In this document: positions 1-10,464 of the stretch, piece by piece
Layout of the letters: the number at the start of each line of letters is the position of its first letter
How positions within the stretch are numbered: position 1 is the stretch's first letter
Origin: Parapristionchus giblindavisi
Lineage: Eukaryota > Nematoda > Chromadorea > Rhabditida > Diplogasteridae
Direction: 5' to 3'
DNA length: 64,000 bases
Assembly: GCA_943737045.1 (NCBI GenBank)
Contig: CALSFV010000026.1
Location: 186,001-250,000 of the forward strand
Notes under the pieces: generated by a model
The model's database searches: none
What the model saw: the letters and a program-made list of their open reading frames with translations, nothing else
Told to the model about the DNA's origin: nothing
Position numbers and translations under genes: made by a program

Positions 1-154
1 CAATGTGAATTCACACGTTAAAATGCATGATCGTGTCTCTTGCATATAGTCTTGTAAGTAGGCAAACGAGTGCTGAAAGCGTGTTGAATCAAATGCATTT
101 ACTGTGGCCCATGCACAGATAGCTCTTGACTTGGAATTCACTAATTTAATTTTC

Positions 155-395
155 TAAATGTTTACGAAATCTGAATCGATAATTGAGTATGTTCCATACT
201 GTTGCTTTGTGAAAGGCTATCTCATACCGTTCACTATCCCCATCTTAGACAAAATGCCGAGAAGAGATTTATGATCGCGAATCCACTAGTACGCCATGGT
301 AGCCAATAAAATATTCAATTTTATAAATGTTTACGAAATCTGAATCGATAATTGAGTATGTTCCATACCGTTGCTTTGTGAAATGCTCTCTCATA
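155..395 (+). repeat. Internal 169-bp direct duplication related to the ~171-bp satellite
   Basis: The segment starting TAAATGTTTACGAAATCTGA at 155 restarts at 324, a spacing of 169 bp. The two copies are nearly identical through about position 395, differing for example at CATACTG versus CATACCG. Line by line this aligns with the monomer of the downstream array. Shared landmarks in the same order are CTGAATCGATA, a block ending in GTTG.TTTGTGAA, a CTCTC/ATC block, the CCATCTTAG..AAAA..GCCGAGAAGAG motif and GATCGCGA/GATCGAGA. About 1.4 diverged monomers are therefore embedded in each 1163-bp unit. The same segment occurs in every unit at the same offset. Confidence 0.85.
242..264 (-). other. 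Degenerate U2 snRNA 5'-end-like motif (21 of 23 positions)
   Basis: Read on the minus strand, this matches U2 snRNA nucleotides 5-27 (my recall of the conserved human sequence) except at two positions. GGCC before the T run reads GGCA, and GGCT after it reads GTCT. Both changes fall in the arms of U2 stem-loop I and are not compensatory, so the small hairpin is broken. It recurs at offset 241 from the start of each 1163-bp unit. No U2 branch-point recognition sequence (GUAGUA), Sm site or snRNA promoter follows, so this is a relic fragment rather than a gene. Confidence 0.6.
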
Positions 396-505
396 CCTAA
401 ATGTTGAATTTTGTCAAGAAAATGGAAAACATTGGCTACAAATGGTATTTCGATTGGTCCAACGTTGTCTGAGCGCTGTGGTTGTGTGATTAATGAATTC
501 TCCAT
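269..505 (-). other. Recurrent 78-codon open frame, probably not a gene
   Basis: An ATG at 503-505 opens 78 codons (MENSLITQPQRSD...GVLVDSRS). The same frame occurs in 21 of the 22 other units. Its translation is identical because the DNA is almost identical, not because of protein-level constraint. Unit 14 has lost the start codon by a substitution at 15619. The stretch FTKQRYGTYSIIDSDF has a counterpart FTKQRYEIYSNIDSVF in frames of the downstream satellite, which simply reflects the shared monomer ancestry. No signal peptide, domain or ribosome/Kozak context is recognisable. It is listed only because it is striking in number. Confidence 0.2.
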
Positions 506-536
506 GCAAAATTACACAAGAAAGTGTTAAATTTGA

Positions 537-564
537 TCCAGACTGAAGGAAGTTACAGTCTGGA
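537..564. repeat. 9-bp-arm inverted repeat
   Basis: TCCAGACTG (537-545) and CAGTCTGGA (556-564) are perfect inverted arms around a 10-bp spacer. The element could extrude as a cruciform or form an RNA hairpin. It is present at the same offset in the other units. No target-site duplication or transposase is visible, so I do not call it a transposon end. Confidence 0.8.
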
Positions 565-571
565 CCATCAC

Positions 572-640
572 TAGTAGAGGGAGAGGAAGGGAGGAGTGAG
601 AGAGAGACGTGCGCGCGCTCACTCTATCCTCTCTCTCTGT
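572..640. repeat. GA-rich / CG-alternating / CT-rich tract with hairpin potential
   Basis: An almost pure purine run (572-607) is followed by CGTGCGCGCGC (608-618), which alternates pyrimidine and purine. A pyrimidine-rich run (618-638) then follows. GAGTGAG (594-600) and CTCACTC (618-624) are perfect inverted arms with the CG core in the loop. Such layouts are known to favour hairpin, triplex or left-handed structures in vitro, but function here is inference. The GA run varies in length: units 6 and 14 have lost or gained one GA step, consistent with slippage. Confidence 0.8.
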
Positions 641-840
641 ACAACCACAGGGGAGAAGCGGTCACGTCGACCTCTCCGCTCTCCCTCATAACTTTTACTG
701 GTGTAAATCATGACTTAAACAACTTATTCCACGCATATGACAGTAGTTACGCACGTATTCTAGCCATTATAATGAATACAAGGTAAATGGTGACATTTCT
801 CACTAAATGGCCATAATTTGCTTCAAAATGGACCGTTTGA

Positions 841-905
841 GCTCCGGAAGCGCGCGTTAGACGCGCCGCAACGTCCGCTATGCAGCGCAGGCAAACGCGC
901 CAATT
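841..905. other. CpG-rich block with short palindrome
   Basis: This short stretch is much richer in CG dinucleotides than the AT-rich sequence around it. It includes the palindrome GCGCGT (852-857) / ACGCGC (861-866) with a 3-nt loop and further CGs to about 902. It is repeated in all units. Retention of so many CpGs suggests little cytosine-methylation decay, as in many insects, but that is inference. No promoter elements or RNA gene were recognised. Confidence 0.6.
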
Positions 906-2326
906 GAAAGACACTATTTCGAGCGGGAAATGGCCGTTTCTGGGCTCCTTTTACAGTTACTCGTGACTGGTGGTTGAGGGAGGCCTGGTGAGTGTGGACA
1001 TTCCAGTGTGATAGTTAAAACTGATTGAATTCATGATTTTGAACAAGTTATAAGCACATACGGACTAGTCATAGACGTTTTATAGCCATTTCTATTCATT
1101 TTGATCAAAAGTCAATTTTTTAATTTTTTAAAAATTTCGATGATTTTTCAGTGCTGACTTTTACAATGTGAATTCACACGTTAAAATGCATGATCGTGTC
1201 TCTTGCATATAGTCTTGTAAGTAGGCAAACGAGTGCTGAAAGCGTGTTGAATCAAATGCATTTACTGTGGCCCATGCACAGATAGCTCTTGACTTGGAAT
1301 TCACTAATTTAATTTTCTAAATGTTTACGAAATCTGAATCGATAATTGAGTATGTTCCATACTGTTGCTTTGTGAAAGGCTATCTCATACCGTTCACTAT
1401 CCCCATCTTAGACAAAATGCCGAGAAGAGATTTATGATCGCGAATCCACTAGTACGCCATGGTAGCCAATAAAATATTCAATTTTATAAATGTTTACGAA
1501 ATCTGAATCGATAATTGAGTATGTTCCATACCGTTGCTTTGTGAAATGCTCTCTCATACCTAAATGTTGAATTTTGTCAAGAAAATGGAAAACATTGGCT
1601 ACAAATGGTATTTCGATTGGTCCAACGTTGTCTGAGCGCTGTGGTTGTGTGATTAATGAATTCTCCATGCAAAATTACACAAGAAAGTGTTAAATTTGAT
1701 CCAGACTGAAGGAAGTTACAGTCTGGACCATCACTAGTAGAGGGAGAGGAAGGGAGGAGTGAGAGAGAGACGTGCGCGCGCTCACTCTATCCTCTCTCTC
1801 TGTACAACCACAGGGGAGAAGCGGTCACGTCGACCTCTCCGCTCTCCCTCATAACTTTTACTGGTGTAAATCATGACTTAAACAACTTATTCCACGCATA
1901 TGACAGTAGTTACGCACGTATTCTAGCCATTATAATGAATACAAGGTAAATGGTGACATTTCTCACTAAATGGCCATAATTTGCTTCAAAATGGACCGTT
2001 TGAGCTCCGGAAGCGCGCGTTAGACGCGCCGCAACGTCCGCTATGCAGCGCAGGCAAACGCGCCAATTGAAAGACACTATTTCGAGCGGGAAATGGCCGT
2101 TTCTGGGCTCCTTTTACAGTTACTCGTGACTGGTGGTTGAGGGAGGCCTGGTGAGTGTGGACATTCCAGTGTGATAGTTAAAACTGATTGAATTCATGAT
2201 TTTGAACAAGTTATAAGCACATACGGACTAGTCATAGACGTTTTATAGCCATTTCTATTCATTTTGATCAAAAGTCAATTTTTTAATTTTTTTAAAATTT
2301 CGATGATTTTTCAGTACTGACTTTTA

Positions 2327-3489
2327 CAATGTGAATTCACACGTTAAAATGCATGATCGTGTCTCTTGCATATAGTCTTGTAAGTAGGCAAACGAGTGCT
2401 GAAAGCGTGTTGAATCAAATGCATTTACTGTGGCCCATGCACAGATAGCTCTTGACTTGGAATTCACTAATTTAATTTTCTAAATGTTTACGAAATCTGA
2501 ATCGATAATTGAGTATGTTCCATACTGTTGCTTTGTGAAAGGCTATCTCATACCGTTCACTATCCCCATCTTAGACAAAATGCCGAGAAGAGATTTATGA
2601 TCGCGAATCCACTAGTACGCCATGGTAGCCAATAAAATATTCAATTTTATAAATGTTTACGAAATCTGAATCGATAATTGAGTATGTTCCATACCGTTGC
2701 TTTGTGAAATGCTCTCTCATACCTAAATGTTGAATTTTGTCAAGAAAATGGAAAACATTGGCTACAAATGGTATTTCGATTGGTCCAACGTTGTCTGAGC
2801 GCTGTGGTTGTGTGATTAATGAATTCTCCATGCAAAATTACACAAGAAAGTGTTAAATTTGATCCAGACTGAAGGAAGTTACAGTCTGGACCATCACTAG
2901 TAGAGGGAGAGGAAGGGAGGAGTGAGAGAGAGACGTGCGCGCGCTCACTCTATCCTCTCTCTCTGTACAACCACAGGGGAGAAGCGGTCACGTCGACCTC
3001 TCCGCTCTCCCTCATAACTTTTACTGGTGTAAATCATGACTTAAACAACTTATTCCACGCATATGACAGTAGTTACGCACGTATTCTAGCCATTATAATG
3101 AATACAAGGTAAATGGTGACATTTCTCACTAAATGGCCATAATTTGCTTCAAAATGGACCGTTTGAGCTCCGGAAGCGCGCGTTAGACGCGCCGCAACGT
3201 CCGCTATGCAGCGCAGGCAAACGCGCCAATTGAAAGGCACTATTTCGAGCGGGAAATGGCCGTTTCTGGGCGCCTTTTGCAGTTACTCGTGACTGGTGGT
3301 TGAGGGAGGCCTGGTGAGTGTGGACATTCCAGTGTGATAGTTAAAACTGATTGAATTCATGATTTTGAACAAGTTATAAGCACATACGGACTAGTCATAG
3401 ACGTTTTATAGCCATTTCTATTCATTTTGATCAAAAGTCAATTTTTTAATTTTTTTAAAATTTCGATGATTTTTCAGTACTGACTTTTA
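2327..3489 (+). repeat. Unit 3, carrying a rare variant set shared with unit 20
   Basis: This unit has GAAAGGCAC in place of GAAAGACAC, and GGGCGCCTTTTGCAG in place of GGGCTCCTTTTACAG. Only unit 20 (22097-23259) shares this linked set. The two units are 19770 bp, or 17 units, apart. Confidence 0.9.
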
Positions 3490-4651
3490 CAATGTGAATT
3501 CACACGTTAAAATGCATGATCGTGTCTCTTGCATATAGTCTTGTAAGTAGGCAAACGAGTGCTCAAAGCGTGTTGAATCAAATGCATTTACTGTGGCCCA
3601 TGCACAGATAGCTCTTGACTTGGAATTCACTAATTTAATTTTCTAAATGTTTACGAAATCTGAATCGATAATTGAGTATGTTCCATACTGTTGCTTTGTG
3701 AAAGGCTATCTCATACCGTTCACTATCCCCATCTTAGACAAAATGCCGAGAAGAGATTTATGATCGCGAATCCACTAGTACGCCATGGTAGCCAATAAAA
3801 TATTCAATTTTATAAATGTTTACGAAATCTGAATCGATAATTGAGTATGTTCCATACCGTTGCTTTGTGAAATGCTCTCTCATACCTAAATGTTGAATTT
3901 TGTCAAGAAAATGGAAAACATTGGCTACAAATGGTATTTCGATTGGTCCAACGTTGTCTGAGCGCTGTGGTTGTGTGATTAATGAATTCTCCATGCAAAA
4001 TTACACAAGAAAGTGTTAAATTTGATCCAGACTGAAGGAAGTTACAGTCTGGACCATCACTAGTAGAGGGAGAGGAAGGGAGGAGTGAGAGAGAGACGTG
4101 CGCGCGCTCACTCTATCCTCTCTCTCTGTACAACCACAGGGGAGAAGCGGTCACGTCGACCTCTCCGCTCTCCCTCATAACTTTTACTGGTGTAAATCAT
4201 GACTTAAACAACTTATTCCACGCATATGACAGTAGTTACGCACGTATTCTAGCCATTATAATGAATACAAGGTAAATGGTGACATTTCTCACTAAATGGC
4301 CATAATTTGCTTCAAAATGGACCGTTTGAGCTCCGGAAGCGCGCGTTAGACGCGACGCAACGTCCGCTATGCAGCGCAGGCAAACGCGCCAATTGAAAGA
4401 CACTATTTCGAGCGGGAAATGCCGTTTCTGGGCTCCTTTTACAGTTACTCGTGACTGGTGGTTGAGGGAGGCCTGGTGAGTGTGGACATTCCAGTGTAAT
4501 AGTTAAAACTGATTGAATTCATGATTTTGAACAAGTTATAAGCACATACGGACTAGTCATAGACGTTTTATAGCCATTTCTATTCATTTTGATCAAAAGT
4601 CAATTTTTTAATTTTTTTAAAATTTCGATGATTTTTCAGTACTGACTTTTA
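3490..4651 (+). repeat. Unit 4, 1162 bp, with single-base deletion
   Basis: One G is missing in GGGAAATGCCG near 4420, and GACGCGACGC replaces GACGCGCCGC near 4355. It carries the GCTCAAAG variant near its start, whereas units 1-3 and 5-8 have GCTGAAAG. Confidence 0.9.
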
Positions 4652-5814
4652 CAATGTGAATTCACACGTTAAAATGCATGATCGTGTCTCTTGCATATAG
4701 TCTTGTAAGTAGGCAAACGAGTGCTGAAAGCGTGTTGAATCAAATGCATTTACTGTGGCCCATGCACAGATAGCTCTTGACTTGGAATTCACTAATTTAA
4801 TTTTCTAAATGTTTACGAAATCTGAATCGATAATTGAGTATGTTCCATACTGTTGCTTTGTGAAAGGCTATCTCATACCGTTCACTATCCCATCTTAGAC
4901 AAAATGCCGAGAAGAGATTTATGATCGCGAATCCACTAGTACGCCATGGTAGCCAATAAAATATTCAATTTTATAAATGTTTACGAAATCTGAATCGATA
5001 ATTGAGTATGTTCCATACCGTTGCTTTGTGAAATGCTCTCTCATACCTAAATGTTGAATTTTGTCAAGAAAATGGAAAACATTGGCTACAAATGGTATTT
5101 CGATTGGTCCAACGTTGTCTGAGCGCTGTGGTTGTGTGATTAATGAATTCTCCATGCAAAATTACACAAGAAAGTGTTAAATTTGATCCAGACTGAAGGA
5201 AGTTACAGTCTGGACCATCACTAGTAGAGGGAGAGGAAGGGAGGAGTGAGAGAGAGACGTGCGCGCGCTCACTCTATCCTCTCTCTCTGTACAACCACAG
5301 GGGAGAAGCGGTCACGTCGACCTCTCCGCTCTCCCTCATAACTTTTACTGGTGTAAAATCATGACTTAAACAACTTATTCCACGCATATGACAGTAGTTA
5401 CGCACGTATTCTAGCCATTATAATGAATACAAGGTAAATGGTGACATTTCTCACTAAATGGCCATAATTTGCTTCAAAATGGACCGTTTGAGCTCCGGAA
5501 GCGCGCGTTAGACGCGCCGCAACGTCCGCTATGCAGCGCAGGCAAACGCGCCAATTGAAAGACACTATTTCGAGCGGGAAATGGCCGTTTCTGGGCTCCT
5601 TTTACAGTTACTCGTGACTGGTGGTTGAGGGAGGCCTGGTGAGTGTGGACATTCCAGTGTAATAGTTAAAACTGATTGAATTCATGATTTTGAACAAGTT
5701 ATAAGCACATACGGACTAGTCATAGACGTTTTATAGCCATTTCTATTCATTTTGATCAAAAGTCAATTTTTTAATTTTTTTAAAATTTCGATGATTTTTC
5801 AGTACTGACTTTTA
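4652..5814 (+). repeat. Unit 5, compensating 1-bp deletion and insertion
   Basis: One C is lost in CTATCCCATC near 4890 and one A is gained in GTGTAAAATC near 5355, so the length stays 1163 bp. It begins a run of units 5-8 with GTGTAATAG (also in units 4, 11, 12 and 22) instead of GTGTGATAG. Confidence 0.85.
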
Positions 5815-6975
5815 CAATGTGAATTCACACGTTAAAATGCATGATCGTGTCTCTTGCATATAGTCTTGTAAGTAGGCAAACGAGTGCTGAAAGCGTGTTG
5901 AATCAAATGCATTTACTGTGGCCCATGCACAGATAGCTCTTGACTTGGAATTCACTAATTTAATTTTCTAAATGTTTACGAAATCTGAATCGATAATTGA
6001 GTATGTTCCATACTGTTGCTTTGTGAAAGGCTATCTCATACCGTTCACTATCCCCATCTTAGACAAAATGCCGAGAAGAGATTTATGATCGCGAATCCAC
6101 TAGTACGCCATGGTAGCCAATAAAATATTCAATTTTATAAATGTTTACGAAATCTGAATCGATAATTGAGTATGTTCCATACCGTTGCTTTGTGAAATGC
6201 TCTCTCATACCTAAATGTTGAATTTTGTCAAGAAAATGGAAAACATTGGCTACAAATGGTATTTCGATTGGTCCAACGTTGTCTGAGCGCTGTGGTTGTG
6301 TGATTAATGAATTCTCCATGCAAAATTACACAAGAAAGTGTTAAATTTGATCCAGACTGAAGGAAGTTACAGTCTGGACCATCACTAGTAGAGGGAGAGG
6401 AAGGGAGGAGTGAGAGAGACGTGCGCGCGCTCACTCTATCCTCTCTCTCTGTACAACCACAGGGGAGAAGCGGTCACGTCGACCTCTCCGCTCTCCCTCA
6501 TAACTTTTACTGGTGTAAATCATGACTTAAACAACTTATTCCACGCATATGACAGTAGTTACGCACGTATTCTAGCCATTATAATGAATACAAGGTAAAT
6601 GGTGACATTTCTCACTAAATGGCCATAATTTGCTTCAAAATGGACCGTTTGAGCTCCGGAAGCGCGCGTTAGACGCGCCGCAACGTCCGCTATGCAGCAC
6701 AGGCAAACGCGCCAATTGAAAGACACTATTTCGAGCGGGAAATGGCCGTTTCTGGGCTCCTTTTACAGTTACTCGTGACTGGTGGTTGAGGGAGGCCTGG
6801 TGAGTGTGGACATTCCAGTGTAATAGTTAAAACTGATTGAATTCATGATTTTGAACAAGTTATAAGCACATACGGACTAGTCATAGACGTTTTATAGCCA
6901 TTTCTATTCATTTTGATCAAAAGTCAATTTTTTAATTTTTTTAAAATTTCGATGATTTTTCAGTACTGACTTTTA
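5815..6975 (+). repeat. Unit 6, 1161 bp, GA-step loss
   Basis: The purine tract reads GTGAGAGAGACG, one GA step shorter than usual. The unit also has CAGCACAGG in place of CAGCGCAGG, a variant shared only with the adjacent unit 7 (6976-8138). This indicates local spread between neighbours. The frame change creates a 62-codon plus-strand open frame at 6410-6598 that I regard as chance. Confidence 0.9.
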
Positions 6976-8138
6976 CAATGTGAATTCACACGTTAAAATG
7001 CATGATCGTGTCTCTTGCATATAGTCTTGTAAGTAGGCAAACGAGTGCTGAAAGCGTGTTGAATCAAATGCATTTACTGTGGCCCATGCACAGATAGCTC
7101 TTGACTTGGAATTCACTAATTTAATTTTCTAAATGTTTACGAAATCTGAATCGATAATTGAGTATGTTCCATACTGTTGCTTTGTGAAAGGCTATCTCAT
7201 ACCGTTCACTATCCCCATCTTAGACAAAATGCCGAGAAGAGATTTATGATCGCGAATCCACTAGTACGCCATGGTAGCCAATAAAATATTCAATTTTATA
7301 AATGTTTACGAAATCTGAATCGATAATTGAGTATGTTCCATACCGTTGCTTTGTGAAATGCTCTCTCATACCTAAATGTTGAATTTTGTCAAGAAAATGG
7401 AAAACATTGGCTACAAATGGTATTTCGATTGGTCCAACGTTGTCTGAGCGCTGTGGTTGTGTGATTAATGAATTCTCCATGCAAAATTACACAAGAAAGT
7501 GTTAAATTTGATCCAGACTGAAGGAAGTTACAGTCTGGACCATCACTAGTAGAGGGAGAGGAAGGGAGGAGTGAGAGAGAGACGTGCGCGCGCTCACTCT
7601 ATCCTCTCTCTCTGTACAACCACAGGGGAGAAGCGGTCACGTCGACCTCTCCGCTCTCCCTCATAACTTTTACTGGTGTAAATCATGACTTAAACAACTT
7701 ATTCCACGCATATGACAGTAGTTACGCACGTATTCTAGCCATTATAATGAATACAAGGTAAATGGTGACATTTCTCACTAAATGGCCATAATTTGCTTCA
7801 AAATGGACCGTTTGAGCTCCGGAAGCGCGCGTTAGACGCGCCGCAACGTCCGCTATGCAGCACAGGCAAACGCGCCAATTGAAAGACACTATTTCGAGCG
7901 GGAAATGGCCGTTTCTGGGCTCCTTTTACAGTTACTCGTGACTGGTGGTTGAGGGAGGCCTGGTGAGTGTGGACATTCCAGTGTAATAGTTAAAACTGAT
8001 TGAATTCATGATTTTGAACAAGTTATAAGCACATACGGACTAGTCATAGACGTTTTATAGCCATTTCTATTCATTTTGATCAAAAGTCAATTTTTTAATT
8101 TTTTTAAAATTTCGATGATTTTTCAGTACTGACTTTTA

Positions 8139-9300
8139 CAATGTGAATTCACACGTTAAAATGCATGATCGTGTCTCTTGCATATAGTCTTGTAAGTAGG
8201 CAAACGAGTGCTGAAAGCGTGTTGAATCAAATGCATTTACTGTGGCCCATGCACAGATAGCTCTTGACTTGGAATTCACTAATTTAATTTTCTAAATGTT
8301 TACGAAATCTGAATCGATAATTGAGTATGTTCCATACTGTTGCTTTGTGAAAGGCTATCTCATACCGTTCACTATCCCCATCTTAGACAAAATGCCGAGA
8401 AGAGATTTATGATCGCGAATCCACTAGTACGCCATGGTAGCCAATAAAATATTCAATTTTATAAATGTTTACGAAATCTGAATCGATAATTGAGTATGTT
8501 CCATACCGTTGCTTTGTGAAATGCTCTCTCATACCTAAATGTTGAATTTTGTCAAGAAAATGGAAAACATTGGCTACAAATGGTATTTCGATTGGTCCAA
8601 CGTTGTCTGAGCGCTGTGGTTGTGTGATTAATGAATTCTCCATGCAAAATTACACAAGAAAGTGTTAAATTTGATCCAGACTGAAGGAAGTTACAGTCTG
8701 GACCATCACTAGTAGAGGGAGAGGAAGGGAGGAGTGAGAGAGAGACGTGCGCGCGCTCACTCTATCCTCTCTCTCTGTACAACCACAGGGGAGAAGCGGT
8801 CACGTCGACCTCTCCGCTCTCCCTCATAACTTTTACTGGTGTAAATCATGACTTAAACAACTTATTCCACGCATATGACAGTAGTTACGCACGTATTCTA
8901 GCCATTATAATGAATACAAGGTAAATGGTGACATTTCTCACTAAATGGCCATAATTTGCTTCAAAATGGACCGTTTGAGCTCGGAAGCGCGCGTTAGACG
9001 CGCCGCAACGTCCGCTATGCAGCGCAGGCAAACGCGCCAATTGAAAGACACTATTTCGAGCGGGAAATGGCCGTTTCTGGGCTCCTTTTACAGTTACTCG
9101 TGACTGGTGGTTGAGGGAGGCCTGGTGAGTGTGGACATTCCTGTGTAATAGTTAAAACTGATTGAATTCATGATTTTGAACAAGTTATAAGCACATACGG
9201 ACTAGTCATAGACGTTTTATAGCCATTTCTATTCATTTTGATCAAAAGTCAATTTTTTAATTTTTTTAAAATTTCGATGATTTTTCAGTACTGACTTTTA
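8139..9300 (+). repeat. Unit 8, 1162 bp
   Basis: One C is missing in GAGCTCGGAAG (normally GAGCTCCGG) near 8981, and CATTCCTGTGT replaces CATTCCAGTGT near 9140. Otherwise it is standard. Confidence 0.85.
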
Positions 9301-10464
9301 CAATGTGAATTCACACGTTAAAATGCATGATCGTGTCTCTTGCATATAGTCTTGTAAGTAGGCAAACGAGTGCTCAAAGCGTGTTGAATCAAATGCATTT
9401 ACTGTGGCCCATGCACAGATAGCTCTTGACTTGGAATTCACTAATTTAATTTTCTAAATGTTTACGAAATCTGAATCGATAATTGAGTATGTTCCATACT
9501 GTTGCTTTGTGAAAGGCTATCTCATACCGTTCACTATCCCCCATCTTAGACAAAATGCCGAGAAGAGATTTATGATCGCGAATCCACTAGTACGCCATGG
9601 TAGCCAATAAAATATTCAATTTTATAAATGTTTACGAAATCTGAATCGATAATTGAGTATGTTCCATACCGTTGCTTTGTGAAATGCTCTCTCATACCTA
9701 AATGTTGAATTTTGTCAAGAAAATGGAAAACATTGGCTACAAATGGTATTTCGATTGGTCCAACGTTGTCTGAGCGCTGTGGTTGTGTGATTAATGAATT
9801 CTCCATGCAAAATTACACAAGAAAGTGTTAAATTTGATCCAGACTGAAGGAAGTTACAGTCTGGACCATCACTAGTAGAGGGAGAGGAAGGGAGGAGTGA
9901 GAGAGAGACGTGCGCGCGCTCACTCTATCCTCTCTCTCTGTACAACCACAGGGGAGAAGCGGTCACGTCGACCTCTCCGCTCTCCCTCATAACTTTTACT
10001 GGTGTAAATCATGACTTAAACAACTTATTCCACGCATATGACAGTAGTTACGCACGTATTCTAGCCAATATAATGAATACAAGGTAAATGGTGACATTTC
10101 TCACTAAATGGCCATAATTTGCTTCAAAATGGACCGTTTGAGCTCCGGAAGCGCGCGTTAGACGCGCCGCAACGTCCGCTATGCAGCGCAGGCAAACGCG
10201 CCAATTGAAAGACACTATTTCGAGCGGGAAATGGCCGTTTCTGGGCTCCTTTTACAGTTACTCGTGACTGGTGGTTGAGGGAGGCCTGGTGAGTGTGGAC
10301 ATTCCAGTGTGATAGTTAAAACTGATTGAATTCATGATTTTGAACAAGTTATAAGCACATACGGACTAGTCATAGACGTTTTATAGCCATTTCTATTCAT
10401 TTTGATCAAAAGTCAATTTTTTAATTTTTTTAAAATTTCGATGATTTTTCAGTGCTGACTTTTA
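9301..10464 (+). repeat. Unit 9, 1164 bp
   Basis: The C run in CTATCCCCCATC near 9540 has one extra C, next to the U2-like motif. It also has GCCAATATAATG near 10065 and the CAGTGCTGAC ending shared with units 1, 15, 18 and 21. Confidence 0.85.

Larger units (their letters stand above)
1..1163 (+). repeat. Reference unit 1 of the 1163-bp megasatellite
   Basis: Anatomy used for all units, as offsets from the unit start. A 12-bp perfect palindrome TGTGAATTCACA lies at 4-15. A 169-bp-period internal duplication lies at 155-395. A U2-like motif lies at 242-264 on the minus strand. An inverted repeat lies at 537-564, a GA/CT tract with a CG core at 572-640, and a CpG-rich block at 841-905. The tail from about 906 includes the stretch GCGGGAAAT and ends in T/A runs near 1115-1135. 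This unit has the TTTTTTAAAAATT form of the tail run and CAGTGCTGAC near the end, shared with units 18 and 21. The 16-154 and 640-840 stretches hold nothing I can name. Confidence 0.95.

Noticed and set aside
916..945. CENP-B box in TTCGAGCGGGAAAT of the long unit
   Set aside because: The CENP-B consensus needs seven bases between TTCG and CGGG; only two are present here.
6410..6598. 62-codon plus-strand frame in unit 6
   Set aside because: It exists only because of a 2-bp GA-step loss in that one unit.
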